In this document: positions 42,777-52,064 of the stretch, one piece after another
Position numbering within the stretch: position 1 is the stretch's first letter
How the letters are laid out: every line of letters starts with the position of its first letter
Assembly (NCBI GenBank): GCA_965662265.1
Contig: CBFIGX010000005.1
Location: 108,575 to 172,574 of the forward strand
DNA length: 64,000 bases
Reading direction: 5' to 3'
Origin: CBFIGX01 sp965662265
Lineage (GTDB): Bacteria > Bacteroidota > Bacteroidia > Flavobacteriales > UBA7430
Translations under genes and position numbers: made by a program
Notes under the pieces: model-generated
What the model saw: only the letters and a program-made list of their open reading frames with translations
Told to the model about the DNA's origin: nothing
Database searches by the model: none

Positions 42777-44144
42777 TTAATTTTTTACCCAATTATACTG
42801 AAATGTATAATTTTTGTAGGATTCAGATATCATTACATAAGTTTTGACTAGGATATCATTTACCCACTCTTCAATTGCTTTATTTTTTTTGTCTTGAAGG
42901 GCTAAATCATAAATCGCTTTATAGTCATCCTTAAGATTAGCCGTATGTGCTTCTTTTTTTGCTAAGAGTATAAACATTCTATAAGCTTCACTTCCATCAT
43001 CCATTTTAACATAAATAGGATTTGTAACATCACCTTCACTCAATCCTTCGATAGCTACACGAACAGAGTTTTCCAACTCATGCATTTCAAAAAAACTATC
43101 TCCTTTTTGAATATTCATCAATAAACCACCGTTCTGTTTGGTCAATTTATCATCTGAATGATTTAAAGCACCTTGATTAAAACTTAAATCTCCATCCAAA
43201 ATAGAATCTCTTACTACTTCTAGAAGTTCTTTCGAATTATTTAAATCTACAGGTGATATTTTTGGTGACATCAAGATATGTCTTACATCAACTTCATCTC
43301 CCCTCCGCTCTTCTAATTTAACTATATGATAACCATACTCGGTTTCAAATACATCAGAAATTTCACCTTCTTCTAAGCTATACATTACTGCTTCAAATTC
43401 TTTCACAAACATTCCTCTTTTAAGACCATTATAGAGACCACCATTACGCGATGATCCAGGGTCTTCAGAATATAAAATAGCAAGTGTTGCAAAGTTCTCT
43501 CCTTTGAGAACTCTTTCTTTCAACTTCTCTAACTTACTTCTTGTTTCTTCAATGGCCTCTTTACTTGCTGGTGGTCTTTTTAGAATTTGTGCTACTTGCA
43601 CCCTATCATTTATTTTTGGTAGACTATCAACATTGAAACTGTTATAAAATAATCTAACTTCAGCAGGTGTTATATCAACCGAAGATGATATACTATAACG
43701 AACTCTCTGGATCAATAAAGAACTTTCGATTGGTTCATACATTTCATCTTTAATTTCATAAATTTTTTTATCAAAATAGGCTTCTAATTGCTCTTCGCTT
43801 CCAAGCTGCATTATAAAGTTATTAAGACGTGAGTCTATTTCATTAACAACTTCGTTTTCAGTAACTACTATACTGTCTTGACTTGCTTTATGAAGTAGTA
43901 ACTTCTGAAATAAAAGATCTTCAAACACCTGAGAGTTTAAAGCTGAATCTTGTTCTAAGCCTTGTGCTTTATATTGTAATATCTGTTGTTCAATATCAGA
44001 TTTAAGAATAATATTTTCGCCTACTATACCAGCAATTTCATCAATCAAAACCTGAGCTATGGTATGAATATTCGTAGATAAAAAGAAAAAAGAAAATAAA
44101 ATGAACTGTCTAATAAATTTCAAATTGTTGAGATTGCTTTGCAT
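42777..44144 (-). CDS. SurA-like periplasmic peptidyl-prolyl isomerase
   Basis: A 455-residue secreted chaperone: signal peptide (~FIRQFILFSFFFLSTNIHTIAQ), SurA N-domain start LIDEIAGIVGENIILKSDIEQQ, and two parvulin-type domains at about 175-275 (RVQVAQILKRPP...YSEDPGSSRNGGLYNGLKRGMFVKEFE...GYHIVKLEERRG) and 280-385 (DVRHILMSPK...LTKQNGGLL). It likely escorts outer-membrane proteins. Its start overlaps the upstream lipoprotein gene by 35 bp. It is the third of three consecutive foldase-like genes. Confidence 0.92.
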   Translation of the reverse strand: MQSNLNNLKFIRQFILFSFFFLSTNIHTIAQVLIDEIAGIVGENIILKSDIEQQILQYKAQGLEQDSALNSQVFEDLLFQKLLLHKASQDSIVVTENEVVNEIDSRLNNFIMQLGSEEQLEAYFDKKIYEIKDEMYEPIESSLLIQRVRYSISSSVDITPAEVRLFYNSFNVDSLPKINDRVQVAQILKRPPASKEAIEETRSKLEKLKERVLKGENFATLAILYSEDPGSSRNGGLYNGLKRGMFVKEFEAVMYSLEEGEISDVFETEYGYHIVKLEERRGDEVDVRHILMSPKISPVDLNNSKELLEVVRDSILDGDLSFNQGALNHSDDKLTKQNGGLLMNIQKGDSFFEMHELENSVRVAIEGLSEGDVTNPIYVKMDDGSEAYRMFILLAKKEAHTANLKDDYKAIYDLALQDKKNKAIEEWVNDILVKTYVMISESYKNYTFQYNWVKN

Positions 44145-44940
44145 CTTCTAGTAATTTAGATTGTATGTAGTCTATTGTTTTGAGTTTTCTTTGATTCAGC
44201 AATATACTTTTTATTTCTTGCTGAACGAACTCAAGTGGTGCTATTTCATTAATACCCCTTACATCGATCAAACGAATTAAGTATACATCTAACGAATCAT
44301 TAATCTGCATCGTATTATTTTTTAGGGAAAGATCCTGCAAATAATTTGTATTTGGTATGACATTAATAACATCAGACCAATCTAACCATTCAGATTTATT
44401 GTAATAGTACCTTTTTGAATACAGGTGTGCATATTCCTCAATAGCATTGAGGTCTAGAGTATCTGCATTTAAAACTTGATTTTTTATAGCATCTAATTCT
44501 GGTGCAAGATTACTCAATTGAAGGAATAAAATTTGCGCTATTTTTTTTGATAGTATATAATCTTCTTTATGTAAATTATGATAATCCCTCATCTCTTGTT
44601 GGGTAACAAGAGTATCTAACCCTTGTTGAATGAGACTCTGCTCGTAGGCGTGAATAAGAAGTGATCTCCTATAATCCTCTAATCTTTTTTCTAGATTTAA
44701 ATTTTTTGTATCAATGTTTAATTCTGCTTTTTGAAGGATGAGTTCTTCTTGGGCCCAATTGTAAATATATTGCTGAATGAAAGCCATACTATCAGAAGAC
44801 AATAAATTATTTGGAATGGTTAATTCGTGATAATACAATTTAGAGTCGCCAACTCTTGCTAATAAAATGTCATCAGATCTATCGTTAAAAAAACATGATG
44901 ACAGAATAAGAACAAGTAATATGTAATATTTCTTAAACAC
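44110..44940 (-). CDS. Foldase-like lipoprotein lacking a clear parvulin domain
   Basis: A 276-residue lipoprotein (MFKKYYILLVLILSSC, Cys16). After it come DDILLARVGDSKLYYHEL and helical SurA-N-like sequence (residues ~30-120, FIQQYIYNWAQEELILQKAEL, EKRLEDYRRSLLIHAYEQSL), the linker-like QEMRDYHNLHKEDY, and a shorter C-terminal region (~120-250) with only faint parvulin resemblance (KKIAQILFLQLSNL, VYLIRLIDVRGINEIAPLEFV). I read it as a SurA/PpiD relative with a degenerate or absent isomerase domain. It lies between two true foldase genes, 5 bp after the upstream one. Confidence 0.7.
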   Translation of the reverse strand: MFKKYYILLVLILSSCFFNDRSDDILLARVGDSKLYYHELTIPNNLLSSDSMAFIQQYIYNWAQEELILQKAELNIDTKNLNLEKRLEDYRRSLLIHAYEQSLIQQGLDTLVTQQEMRDYHNLHKEDYILSKKIAQILFLQLSNLAPELDAIKNQVLNADTLDLNAIEEYAHLYSKRYYYNKSEWLDWSDVINVIPNTNYLQDLSLKNNTMQINDSLDVYLIRLIDVRGINEIAPLEFVQQEIKSILLNQRKLKTIDYIQSKLLEDAKQSQQFEIY

Positions 44941-44945
44941 TTAAC

Positions 44946-47057
44946 CTACTTTATTTCAGTAGTATACAAGCCTCCGTTCCATTCAAAAAGAGTTGACTTA
45001 GATGCTCCTAAGTCTTTAACAGCATTAGAAAAAGCTAAAGAAAAACCACCCTTATACACAGGAATTATATTATTCACTGATTCAACAACTTCAACTTCAC
45101 TCTTATTAATTTGATGTAACTTATTATTTTTTAATAGATCAAAAACATCATAGTTTACAACAACATCAAATTTGTTTTTAAGCGAATTAAGCCATAAATT
45201 TTCTAAATAATCTTGATAGTCTGATGTTATTAAACCTTTGGCATCCATAAGTTTTTTTGCTTCTGGTTCAATAACATTTGTAATGTATACAAGCTTGTAG
45301 TTAGGCTTATCAAAAAGAATCTCAGAGATACCATTTTTCCAAACCACTCCATCTACAAACTGATTATCTCCTTTAGCAAATACACCAGAATTCACATCCA
45401 TAGTCAATGAGGATTTCTTATTTACTTTTATTTCAATTAAATCAAAATTTGGTGATTTTTTCGATAGCTTTTTTCGGACTTTATTAGCAATTCTAGCGTC
45501 CGTAAAATTCAAAACTTTTGCTTCTACCCTTTGTGGCCACATATAGTTTGACTTATTGGAATTATGAAAATCTCTTAATCCAATCGTATCTTTAACTGCT
45601 CGAGACCATACTTTTTCATCAGTAAGTTCGTATAACAATATACCATCTCTATATTCTTGCATGAGTAACCTAAAGTCAGGGTATTTATGCTCTAATCTAC
45701 TGTCTTCATATGCCAATATTTCAGCATCAACCCATTGTTTGTATAATTGTTCTATAACGATATCGGTTATTTTAGTTTTGGAATTCAATTTAATGTATTC
45801 TAAAAACTGATTTTGGGAATAATTCTTAGTATCTAAATCAAATAAAACTATATCGTATTTTGACTCAAGCGCTTCGCTATTCGGTCCATTTATGATTACG
45901 TTTTTCTTAAATGACTTTAAATTATTTAAATACTGATTAAAGCTGTACTCTTTCTTTAGTCTATTAATGATTGAGGTAGTTTTTGCTTCAGACCTAGAAT
46001 CTTTCTCAACCTTTTTTACAATTTCTTCTTTTTCTATTTCAAAGGACTCTAAACCTCTTTTTTCAAGTAGCTTGATAATATGCCAGCCATAAGGTGTTTG
46101 AATGGGTTGAGAAATATCACCTATGTTTTTGATGTTAAATGCTGCTTCTTCAAAGCTCTCGACCATTCTATTAGAGCCAAACCAAGGTAACTCACCGCCT
46201 TTTTTAGCACTATTCTTATCATCAGAATATTGGGCACACATCTCTTTGAAATCAGCATTATCATTAATAAGTTTAGAATAAATCTCATCTATTTTAAGCT
46301 TTGCTCTTAACACCTCATCAGGATTGTTTTTACCAGAAGATGTGTCAAACTTAATCATGATATGAGCAGTTTTAAGTTCTCCTCTGGACGTTCTTTTGTC
46401 ATTAACCTTAAGAAGATGATAACCAAATCTAGTTCTAATGATCTTAGACAATTCTCCAGTTGGAGTTGTATAGGCAGCATTTTCGAAAGGATACACCATA
46501 TATAAGGCACTAAAATAACCTAAGTTACCGCCATTTTGGTTTACAGAAGGGTCCTCTGAATTTTGTTTGGCCATAGTTATAAAGTCTTCGCCTCCTTGTA
46601 TTTTAGACTTTATATTTAGAATTTTTTTGTAGGCAGTTAATGTGTCCGTTGGTGAAGCGTCTAAGCCAACAGTTATTAGTATATGGCTCACATTAACTTC
46701 ATAATTCAATCTATTGTATGCTTCTTTAATCAATGCATCACCTACTTCTTTATCAATCAAATAGGGTTTAGCTAGTTGTTTTCTATATCCATCCAACTCT
46801 TTAACAAATGAAGCTACCGTATCCATTCCTAATGCTTCGGCTTCTTTGACTTTTAATTTAAAGTTGATAAATAGTTCTAGATATTCTTCTAGCTCTTTGG
46901 CATCAATAGAATTATTTTCTTGTCTATTTTTATTATAAATGCTCATAAAGTCGTCTACAGAGACTTTTTCATCAGCAATTGTTAGCAATATATTTTCTTG
47001 AGCAAATACACTTATAGACATAAATGATAATGCCAAAAGACTAATTATTCTTTTCAT
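44946..47057 (-). CDS. Peptidyl-prolyl isomerase with two parvulin domains (PpiD/SurA-like)
   Basis: A 703-residue secreted foldase: signal peptide MKRIISLLALSFMSISVFAQ, an N-terminal SurA-like helical part (KVSVDDFMSIYNKNRQ), parvulin domain 1 at about 110-225 (NVSHILITVG ... NSEDPSVNQNGGNLGYFSALYMVYPFENAAY ... GYHLLKVNDKR), parvulin domain 2 at about 225-345 (KTAHIMIKFD ... YSDDKNSAKKGGELPWFGSNRMV ... GWHIIKLLEKRG), then a long C-terminal chaperone region of unknown fold. It follows guaB by 6 bp and begins the foldase trio. Confidence 0.92.
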   Translation of the reverse strand: MKRIISLLALSFMSISVFAQENILLTIADEKVSVDDFMSIYNKNRQENNSIDAKELEEYLELFINFKLKVKEAEALGMDTVASFVKELDGYRKQLAKPYLIDKEVGDALIKEAYNRLNYEVNVSHILITVGLDASPTDTLTAYKKILNIKSKIQGGEDFITMAKQNSEDPSVNQNGGNLGYFSALYMVYPFENAAYTTPTGELSKIIRTRFGYHLLKVNDKRTSRGELKTAHIMIKFDTSSGKNNPDEVLRAKLKIDEIYSKLINDNADFKEMCAQYSDDKNSAKKGGELPWFGSNRMVESFEEAAFNIKNIGDISQPIQTPYGWHIIKLLEKRGLESFEIEKEEIVKKVEKDSRSEAKTTSIINRLKKEYSFNQYLNNLKSFKKNVIINGPNSEALESKYDIVLFDLDTKNYSQNQFLEYIKLNSKTKITDIVIEQLYKQWVDAEILAYEDSRLEHKYPDFRLLMQEYRDGILLYELTDEKVWSRAVKDTIGLRDFHNSNKSNYMWPQRVEAKVLNFTDARIANKVRKKLSKKSPNFDLIEIKVNKKSSLTMDVNSGVFAKGDNQFVDGVVWKNGISEILFDKPNYKLVYITNVIEPEAKKLMDAKGLITSDYQDYLENLWLNSLKNKFDVVVNYDVFDLLKNNKLHQINKSEVEVVESVNNIIPVYKGGFSLAFSNAVKDLGASKSTLFEWNGGLYTTEIK

Positions 47058-47063
47058 AATAAT

Positions 47064-48542
47064 TTATTTTCTACTGTAATTTGGTGCTTCGCGAGTAATA
47101 GTAACATCATGAGGGTGGGACTCTACAACTCCAGCACTTGTGATTCTTACAAATTGAGCATGTTCTTTAAGTGAAGTAATATTTTTGGCTCCACAATAGC
47201 CCATACCAGCTCTTAATCCTCCTACGAATTGATACATAACTTCTGCAAGTGAACCTTTGTAAGCTACTCTACCTACAATTCCTTCTGGAACGAGTTTTTG
47301 AACATCATCTTCAACATCCTGGAAATATCGATCTTTAGAGCCAGCCTTCATCGCATCGATAGACCCCATTCCTCTGTAAGATTTATATTTTCTTCCTTCG
47401 TAAATAATTGTTTCACCTGGCGACTCTTCTGTTCCTGCAAGTAGAGAACCGAGCATCACAGAATCAGCTCCTGCTGCTATTGCTTTAACAATATCTCCAG
47501 TATAACGAATACCACCATCAGCAATTACTGGTATCCCAGAGCCTTTTACCGCTTGTGAAACCATCATTACTGCAGATAATTGAGGTACGCCTACACCAGC
47601 GACAACCCTCGTTGTACATATAGAACCTGGTCCAATTCCAACTTTTAATCCATCTGCACCAGCTTTTAATAATAGTTTTGCAGCAGCAGCAGTTGCAATA
47701 TTACCTACAACTACATCTAAATTTTTGTGTTTAGATTTTATGCTCTTTAGAGTATCTATAACGCCTTTGGTATGACCATGAGCTGTATCAACTATTACAG
47801 CATCAACACCAGCAGCAACTAGGGTGTTAACTCTTTGCATTACATCATTAGTAACTCCTACACCAGCAGCAACTCTTAACCTACCGTATTGATCTTTGTT
47901 TGCGTTTGGTTGAACTCTTACTTTAATGATATCTCTGTAAGTAATTAATCCAATTAAATGATTCTTATCATCTACAACTGGAAGTTTTTCAATTTTATGT
48001 TTTTGAAGTATTTTTTCGGCTTGTGCTAAAGTCGTGTTTTCTTTTGTTGTCACTAAACCCTCTTTGGTCATTACCTCATCTATTGACAAATTATTTTTTT
48101 TGACAAATCGCAGATCTCTATTTGTTACAATACCAAGCAACTTACCATCTTTATCAATCACAGGAATTCCACCAATTCTAAATTCTTTCATCATTTTTTT
48201 CGCATCAGAAACCTTAGCTTCGTGTGACAAGGTGACAGGGTCCAGAATCATTCCAGACTCAGCTCTTTTTACTGATCTAACTTCTTTAGCTTGAGCCTCA
48301 ATGGTCATGTTTTTGTGTAAAACAGCTATTCCTCCATCTCTTGCAATAGCAATAGCCATTGCTGACTCTGATACAGTATCCATTGCTGCCGAAACAATAG
48401 GTGTATTTAAAGTAATATTTCTTGAGAACTTAGAGGAGATATTGACATCACGAGGGAGTACTTCGGAGTATGCAGGAACTAAAAGTACATCATCGTAAGT
48501 TAAACCTTCACCGATGATTTTTCCATTTGTATGTAAATCCAT
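47064..48542 (-). CDS. guaB: Inosine-5'-monophosphate dehydrogenase
   Basis: A 492-residue enzyme oxidising IMP to XMP, the committed step to guanine nucleotides. The catalytic Cys is C309 in GIGPGSICTTRVVAGVGVPQ. Two CBS domains are inserted in the barrel at about 95-205 (GGIPVIDKDGKLLGIVTNRD and KLPVVDDKNHLIGLITYRD). The mobile flap shows KYKSYRGMGSIDAM and the C-terminal block VPEGIVGRVAYKGS. Length is typical. It is the promoter-proximal gene of guaB-foldases-moxR and has a TATATTTG -7 box 31 bp upstream. Confidence 0.97.
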   Translation of the reverse strand: MDLHTNGKIIGEGLTYDDVLLVPAYSEVLPRDVNISSKFSRNITLNTPIVSAAMDTVSESAMAIAIARDGGIAVLHKNMTIEAQAKEVRSVKRAESGMILDPVTLSHEAKVSDAKKMMKEFRIGGIPVIDKDGKLLGIVTNRDLRFVKKNNLSIDEVMTKEGLVTTKENTTLAQAEKILQKHKIEKLPVVDDKNHLIGLITYRDIIKVRVQPNANKDQYGRLRVAAGVGVTNDVMQRVNTLVAAGVDAVIVDTAHGHTKGVIDTLKSIKSKHKNLDVVVGNIATAAAAKLLLKAGADGLKVGIGPGSICTTRVVAGVGVPQLSAVMMVSQAVKGSGIPVIADGGIRYTGDIVKAIAAGADSVMLGSLLAGTEESPGETIIYEGRKYKSYRGMGSIDAMKAGSKDRYFQDVEDDVQKLVPEGIVGRVAYKGSLAEVMYQFVGGLRAGMGYCGAKNITSLKEHAQFVRITSAGVVESHPHDVTITREAPNYSRK

Positions 48543-48573
48543 TTTATATGCAAATTAAGATGATAATTGCATG

Positions 48574-48581
48574 CAAATATA
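48574..48581 (-). promoter_or_regulatory. Predicted -7 element for guaB operon
   Basis: The minus strand reads TATATTTG, fitting TAnnTTTG, ending 31 bp before the guaB ATG. No TTG at the usual -33 position. The 139-bp spacer to 48682 shows nothing else recognisable. Confidence 0.45.
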
Positions 48582-48681
48582 CTAAAATTGGAACGTTCAT
48601 TCACTACCCTAACAAAAGAAAAACGCAGTGAAATAACACAGAAATAGTACTCAAATAAAATAGATAATACGTGTTGATTTT

Positions 48682-49554
48682 TTAAAATTTAATTGACATA
48701 CCAATTTTTGATATATCAAATGTGTAATCGTTGATAGCCCATTGTTGGGCCATATAGAACTCGTAATTTTTATAATTTTTAGTTACTCTAATACTATTAG
48801 TAATTGGTTGATCTCCGTTATGAAGATAGCCTCTAAAACCTTTAAGATTGTTAGAAATTGTATATTTTTTATATATCAAATTCATTGATAAAGCACCTAA
48901 TACAGCATCGTTTTGCCTATTATTAGGTTGATATGTTTGCCAAACATACAAGCCAAGTAATGCTCCAATATCTATGGATAAATTAGGGCTTATGTCTTTT
49001 TGTTTATGATAAGACAAATTAAAGTAGTAAGCAGGTACATCTGTGTATCTAGCATTTCGAATTTGTGTTCCTGAGGCTGTTTTTAATCCTATGTTTAACA
49101 ATAACTGACTTCCATTTGCCTCGTAAACAAGTGTATTCATTTCTATCAACAAATCTCCTACTGCATAACCTTGAGGCTCGAGGTCTCTTGCTGCTCTAGC
49201 ATCTCTAACGCTGTCTCCTAGCTCAAAATATTCTATTGGGTTAATTGCAAATTTTAGAGTCGCTTTTTCACCAATAACAAATTTTATTCGAGTATAAAGA
49301 TCCCAAGAATGTTCTCCTGGACTGTCATGATAATTATACTCCAAATCAATACAATTATCTCTAACCATTCGCTCTGCATTAGGAATTGGAAATGCATTTG
49401 GCCCCATAGTCGAGGGCGCCAAATTTAAATAACTTGTCCAGTGCGTATTACCATCCCATTGATGAGTCTCATTCCACCATGTATAGTTTTGAGCATTTAG
49501 TTCAAACGTCACTAGAATTACAACGAGGATATATCTCCAACAATAATTTCGCAT
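48682..49554 (-). CDS. Secreted, probable outer-membrane barrel protein
   Basis: A 290-residue protein with a signal peptide (MRNYCWRYILVVILVTFELNAQ). The mature start is Trp-rich (YTWWNETHQWDGNTHW) and is followed by LAPSTMGPNAFPIPN, then strand-like amphipathic segments: LYTRIKFVIGEKATLKFAI, DLLIEMNTLVYEANGSQLLLNIGLKT, YYFNLSYHK, LSIDIGALLGLYVWQTY and a C-terminal FDISKIGMSIKF strand ending in Phe, common for barrels. No family recognised. Its start overlaps the M16 peptidase gene by 37 bp, and it is last in the operon. Confidence 0.65.
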   Translation of the reverse strand: MRNYCWRYILVVILVTFELNAQNYTWWNETHQWDGNTHWTSYLNLAPSTMGPNAFPIPNAERMVRDNCIDLEYNYHDSPGEHSWDLYTRIKFVIGEKATLKFAINPIEYFELGDSVRDARAARDLEPQGYAVGDLLIEMNTLVYEANGSQLLLNIGLKTASGTQIRNARYTDVPAYYFNLSYHKQKDISPNLSIDIGALLGLYVWQTYQPNNRQNDAVLGALSMNLIYKKYTISNNLKGFRGYLHNGDQPITNSIRVTKNYKNYEFYMAQQWAINDYTFDISKIGMSIKF

Positions 49555-50801
49555 AAATCTTCATCTTTTAAATATGTATTTGCCAATAGCTTCAAACGAT
49601 TTGAATTTAATTGATCTAGAAATTGTCTATGATCAGAAAAGTAACTAAAATCTGTTCCTTGTATGTGCATATTCTTTAAGAGACTTGCTTGAGCAAAGGG
49701 GCCATCGGCAGACTTTAATATATGTCCTAAAACATAATTCTTCACCAATGAGATTTCATCATCACTAATTTTTTCTTCTCGCAATCGCTTTAACTCTTTA
49801 TAAATCTCTTTTAAAACTATATGAACCGAGTTCCCCTTAACCTCAGTTGCAATACAAAAGTAACCAGAATCTTCTTGTGATGAGCAAAAAGACCCTATGC
49901 TGTATGTAAGACCCTTGTCTTCTCTTATGTTACTCATTAGTCTTGAGCCGAAATAGCCACCGAGTAAAATTGACAAAAATTTAAGTTCATTAAAATCAGT
50001 ATGGTTTGTATTAAAACTAACACGACCGATTCTTATTGCTGATTGCAATGCCAAAGGTTTTGCTTTATGAATTTTAAAACCCTTAGTGGCAAATTTTATA
50101 TCTTGCCTTGGTGATATTCTTTTTTGAGGCCAATCTTCAATAGTGTCTTCTATAATTTGATTAAAGTTTAGAGGTAATTCTCCAGAAACATATACTATTA
50201 AATCTGAAGTCTTGTAAAAATTATCATGAAAATCAATTAGGTCTTGACGAGTAATATTATCAAAATCACTTAACTCAACAGAGGCACCATATGGATGTTT
50301 TTTAAACAATTCGCTGAAGAACAAATTTCTTGCTACAAACTCGACTTTTTCAGAATTGATTTCAAATGTTTGTTTCTTTTGCTCAACAAACAAGTCGAAT
50401 TGTTGAGCAGGAAAACTCGCATTTCGAATAGCATTAACAAAAACAGGGAATACCTTATCAAAATATTTATTAACACAAAAAAGTGAAACAGAAGACCTAT
50501 CGGGAGTAACATCTAATTGAGTGTAAGCACCATAGTAATCTAGTATTTGATTAATGTGATCTCCCGTTTCAGTTGGTGTTCCCTCAAAGAGCATGGCATT
50601 ACACATACTTGCCTGTAACATTTTAATTTGATGTTTTGAGCCAGCTTTAAAAACCATTTCAACACGACATAATTGTTGACCACCTCCCTGAATTAAAAAC
50701 AGATCTACATTATTCTTAAGTTTAATTTGATTAGGATTTATAAACTTTGGAATTGTAATGTTGTGGAATGAAATATTTGTTGTTCTATCTAATTTATTCA
50801 T
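49518..50801 (-). CDS. M16 family peptidase, non-catalytic partner
   Basis: A 427-residue M16 (insulinase/processing-peptidase-like) protein. It lacks HxxEH: at that position it has MLQASMCNAMLFEGT. It has the C-terminal-half markers, such as FLSILLGGYFGSRLMSNIREDKGLTYSIGSF, the R/Y pair of the family. It therefore resembles the structural subunit of a two-subunit M16B peptidase. I chose ATG 50801 rather than 50909 because it overlaps the stop of the catalytic subunit gene by only 8 bp, and the longer frame merely reads through that gene in another frame. Confidence 0.9.
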   Translation of the reverse strand: MNKLDRTTNISFHNITIPKFINPNQIKLKNNVDLFLIQGGGQQLCRVEMVFKAGSKHQIKMLQASMCNAMLFEGTPTETGDHINQILDYYGAYTQLDVTPDRSSVSLFCVNKYFDKVFPVFVNAIRNASFPAQQFDLFVEQKKQTFEINSEKVEFVARNLFFSELFKKHPYGASVELSDFDNITRQDLIDFHDNFYKTSDLIVYVSGELPLNFNQIIEDTIEDWPQKRISPRQDIKFATKGFKIHKAKPLALQSAIRIGRVSFNTNHTDFNELKFLSILLGGYFGSRLMSNIREDKGLTYSIGSFCSSQEDSGYFCIATEVKGNSVHIVLKEIYKELKRLREEKISDDEISLVKNYVLGHILKSADGPFAQASLLKNMHIQGTDFSYFSDHRQFLDQLNSNRLKLLANTYLKDEDLCEIIVGDISSL

Positions 50802-52035
50802 TGGATGACTTGTAATACAGAGTGTTAGAGTTTTCTTTTTTAAATACTGATTTAGCAACATCCCGAATTTCATTGGCACTAACACTTTCGTATAAGTCAA
50901 CTTGAGCATTTATCAAATTAGCATCACCCTGTAGTTCTGAATTAGCAAGATTTATTGCTTTATTTAAAACGTTTAACTCAGAAAATAAATGCGCAGAAAT
51001 AACTTTATTCTTTACTTTTCGTAACTCATCGTCGGGAACAAGAAAGTTCTGTAATTTATTTATTTCATCATAAATGCCTTGTTCTGCAAGTTCAATACTT
51101 ACGTTAGAAGCTATTTTACCTGCAAAATAAAATAAGCCTGGATCTCTGTCACCACTAATAAAAGCATCTATATCGCTAAATAATTTTTTTTCTTTAACCA
51201 AGTTCATATATAGCCTTGATGACTTTCCTCTTGATAATATATCTGAAATTAAATCAGTAGCATAATAGGTCTTTGATTGTCTCGAGCACATATGAAATGC
51301 AATGTAAATTACGTCTACAGGGACATCTCTCTTAACTTCTAAAAATCGAGCTTTTAACTGTGGAGGCTCATTAGGAATAATTCTAATTGGCACTTTTCTT
51401 GGCTCTATAGGTCCAAACCATTTTTCTGCAAGTTTTTTGACTTCATCGACTTTCACATCGCCAGCAACAACCAAAATAGCATTATTTGGCGCATAATATT
51501 TATAAAAAAAATCTTTGACACTAGTCATTGTAGCGTCAGCAATGTGTTGGATATTTTTACCGATTGTAGGCCATTGATATGGGTGCTTTTTATAAGCTAA
51601 AGGCCTTAATAACAGATGGATATCTCCATAAGGTTGGTTGAGGTAATTTTGTTTAAATTCTTCTATTACAACTTGCCTTTGAACTTCAAGGCTTTTGGGC
51701 GTAAAGGCTAAGCCGAGCATTCTATCTGATTCTAATCTAAAAGCATGCTCTAAATTTTCTTTGGGAAGAGTGATGTAATAATTAGTGATATCATTAGATG
51801 TAAAAGCATTATTTTGACCACCTGACATTTCAACAATTTTATCATAATCTGGAATATTTATTGATCCACCAAACATAAGATGTTCAAAAAGATGAGCAAA
51901 GCCTGTTCTGTTAGGATCTTCATCTCTGGCGCCTACATCATAAAGTAAATTAAAGGCTACAATAGGAGTGGTTTTATCATTATGAACGATTACTCTTAGT
52001 CCATTTTGTAAAACAAATTTATCAAAATTGATCAT
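50794..52035 (-). CDS. M16 family zinc peptidase, catalytic subunit
   Basis: A 413-residue M16B metallopeptidase. The inverted zinc motif H48-x2-E51-H52 (GFAHLFEHLMFGGS) and downstream glutamate in the helix FTSNDITNYYITLPKENLEHAFRLESDRM are present; the family ends are seen (KEKKLFSDIDAFISGDRDPGLF). It works as a heterodimer with the next gene, which lacks the zinc site. There is no signal peptide, so it is cytoplasmic or exported in an unusual way. It follows the Nramp-like gene by 29 bp and overlaps its partner by 8 bp. Confidence 0.93.
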   Translation of the reverse strand: MINFDKFVLQNGLRVIVHNDKTTPIVAFNLLYDVGARDEDPNRTGFAHLFEHLMFGGSINIPDYDKIVEMSGGQNNAFTSNDITNYYITLPKENLEHAFRLESDRMLGLAFTPKSLEVQRQVVIEEFKQNYLNQPYGDIHLLLRPLAYKKHPYQWPTIGKNIQHIADATMTSVKDFFYKYYAPNNAILVVAGDVKVDEVKKLAEKWFGPIEPRKVPIRIIPNEPPQLKARFLEVKRDVPVDVIYIAFHMCSRQSKTYYATDLISDILSRGKSSRLYMNLVKEKKLFSDIDAFISGDRDPGLFYFAGKIASNVSIELAEQGIYDEINKLQNFLVPDDELRKVKNKVISAHLFSELNVLNKAINLANSELQGDANLINAQVDLYESVSANEIRDVAKSVFKKENSNTLYYKSSNE

Positions 52036-52064
52036 TAATTAGTGTGGGTTATTGTTTTCACAAT

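Noticed and set aside
50802..50909. N-terminal extension of the non-catalytic M16 gene
   Set aside because: It would read through the end of the catalytic M16 gene in another frame; ATG 50801 gives an 8-bp overlap and a normal length.
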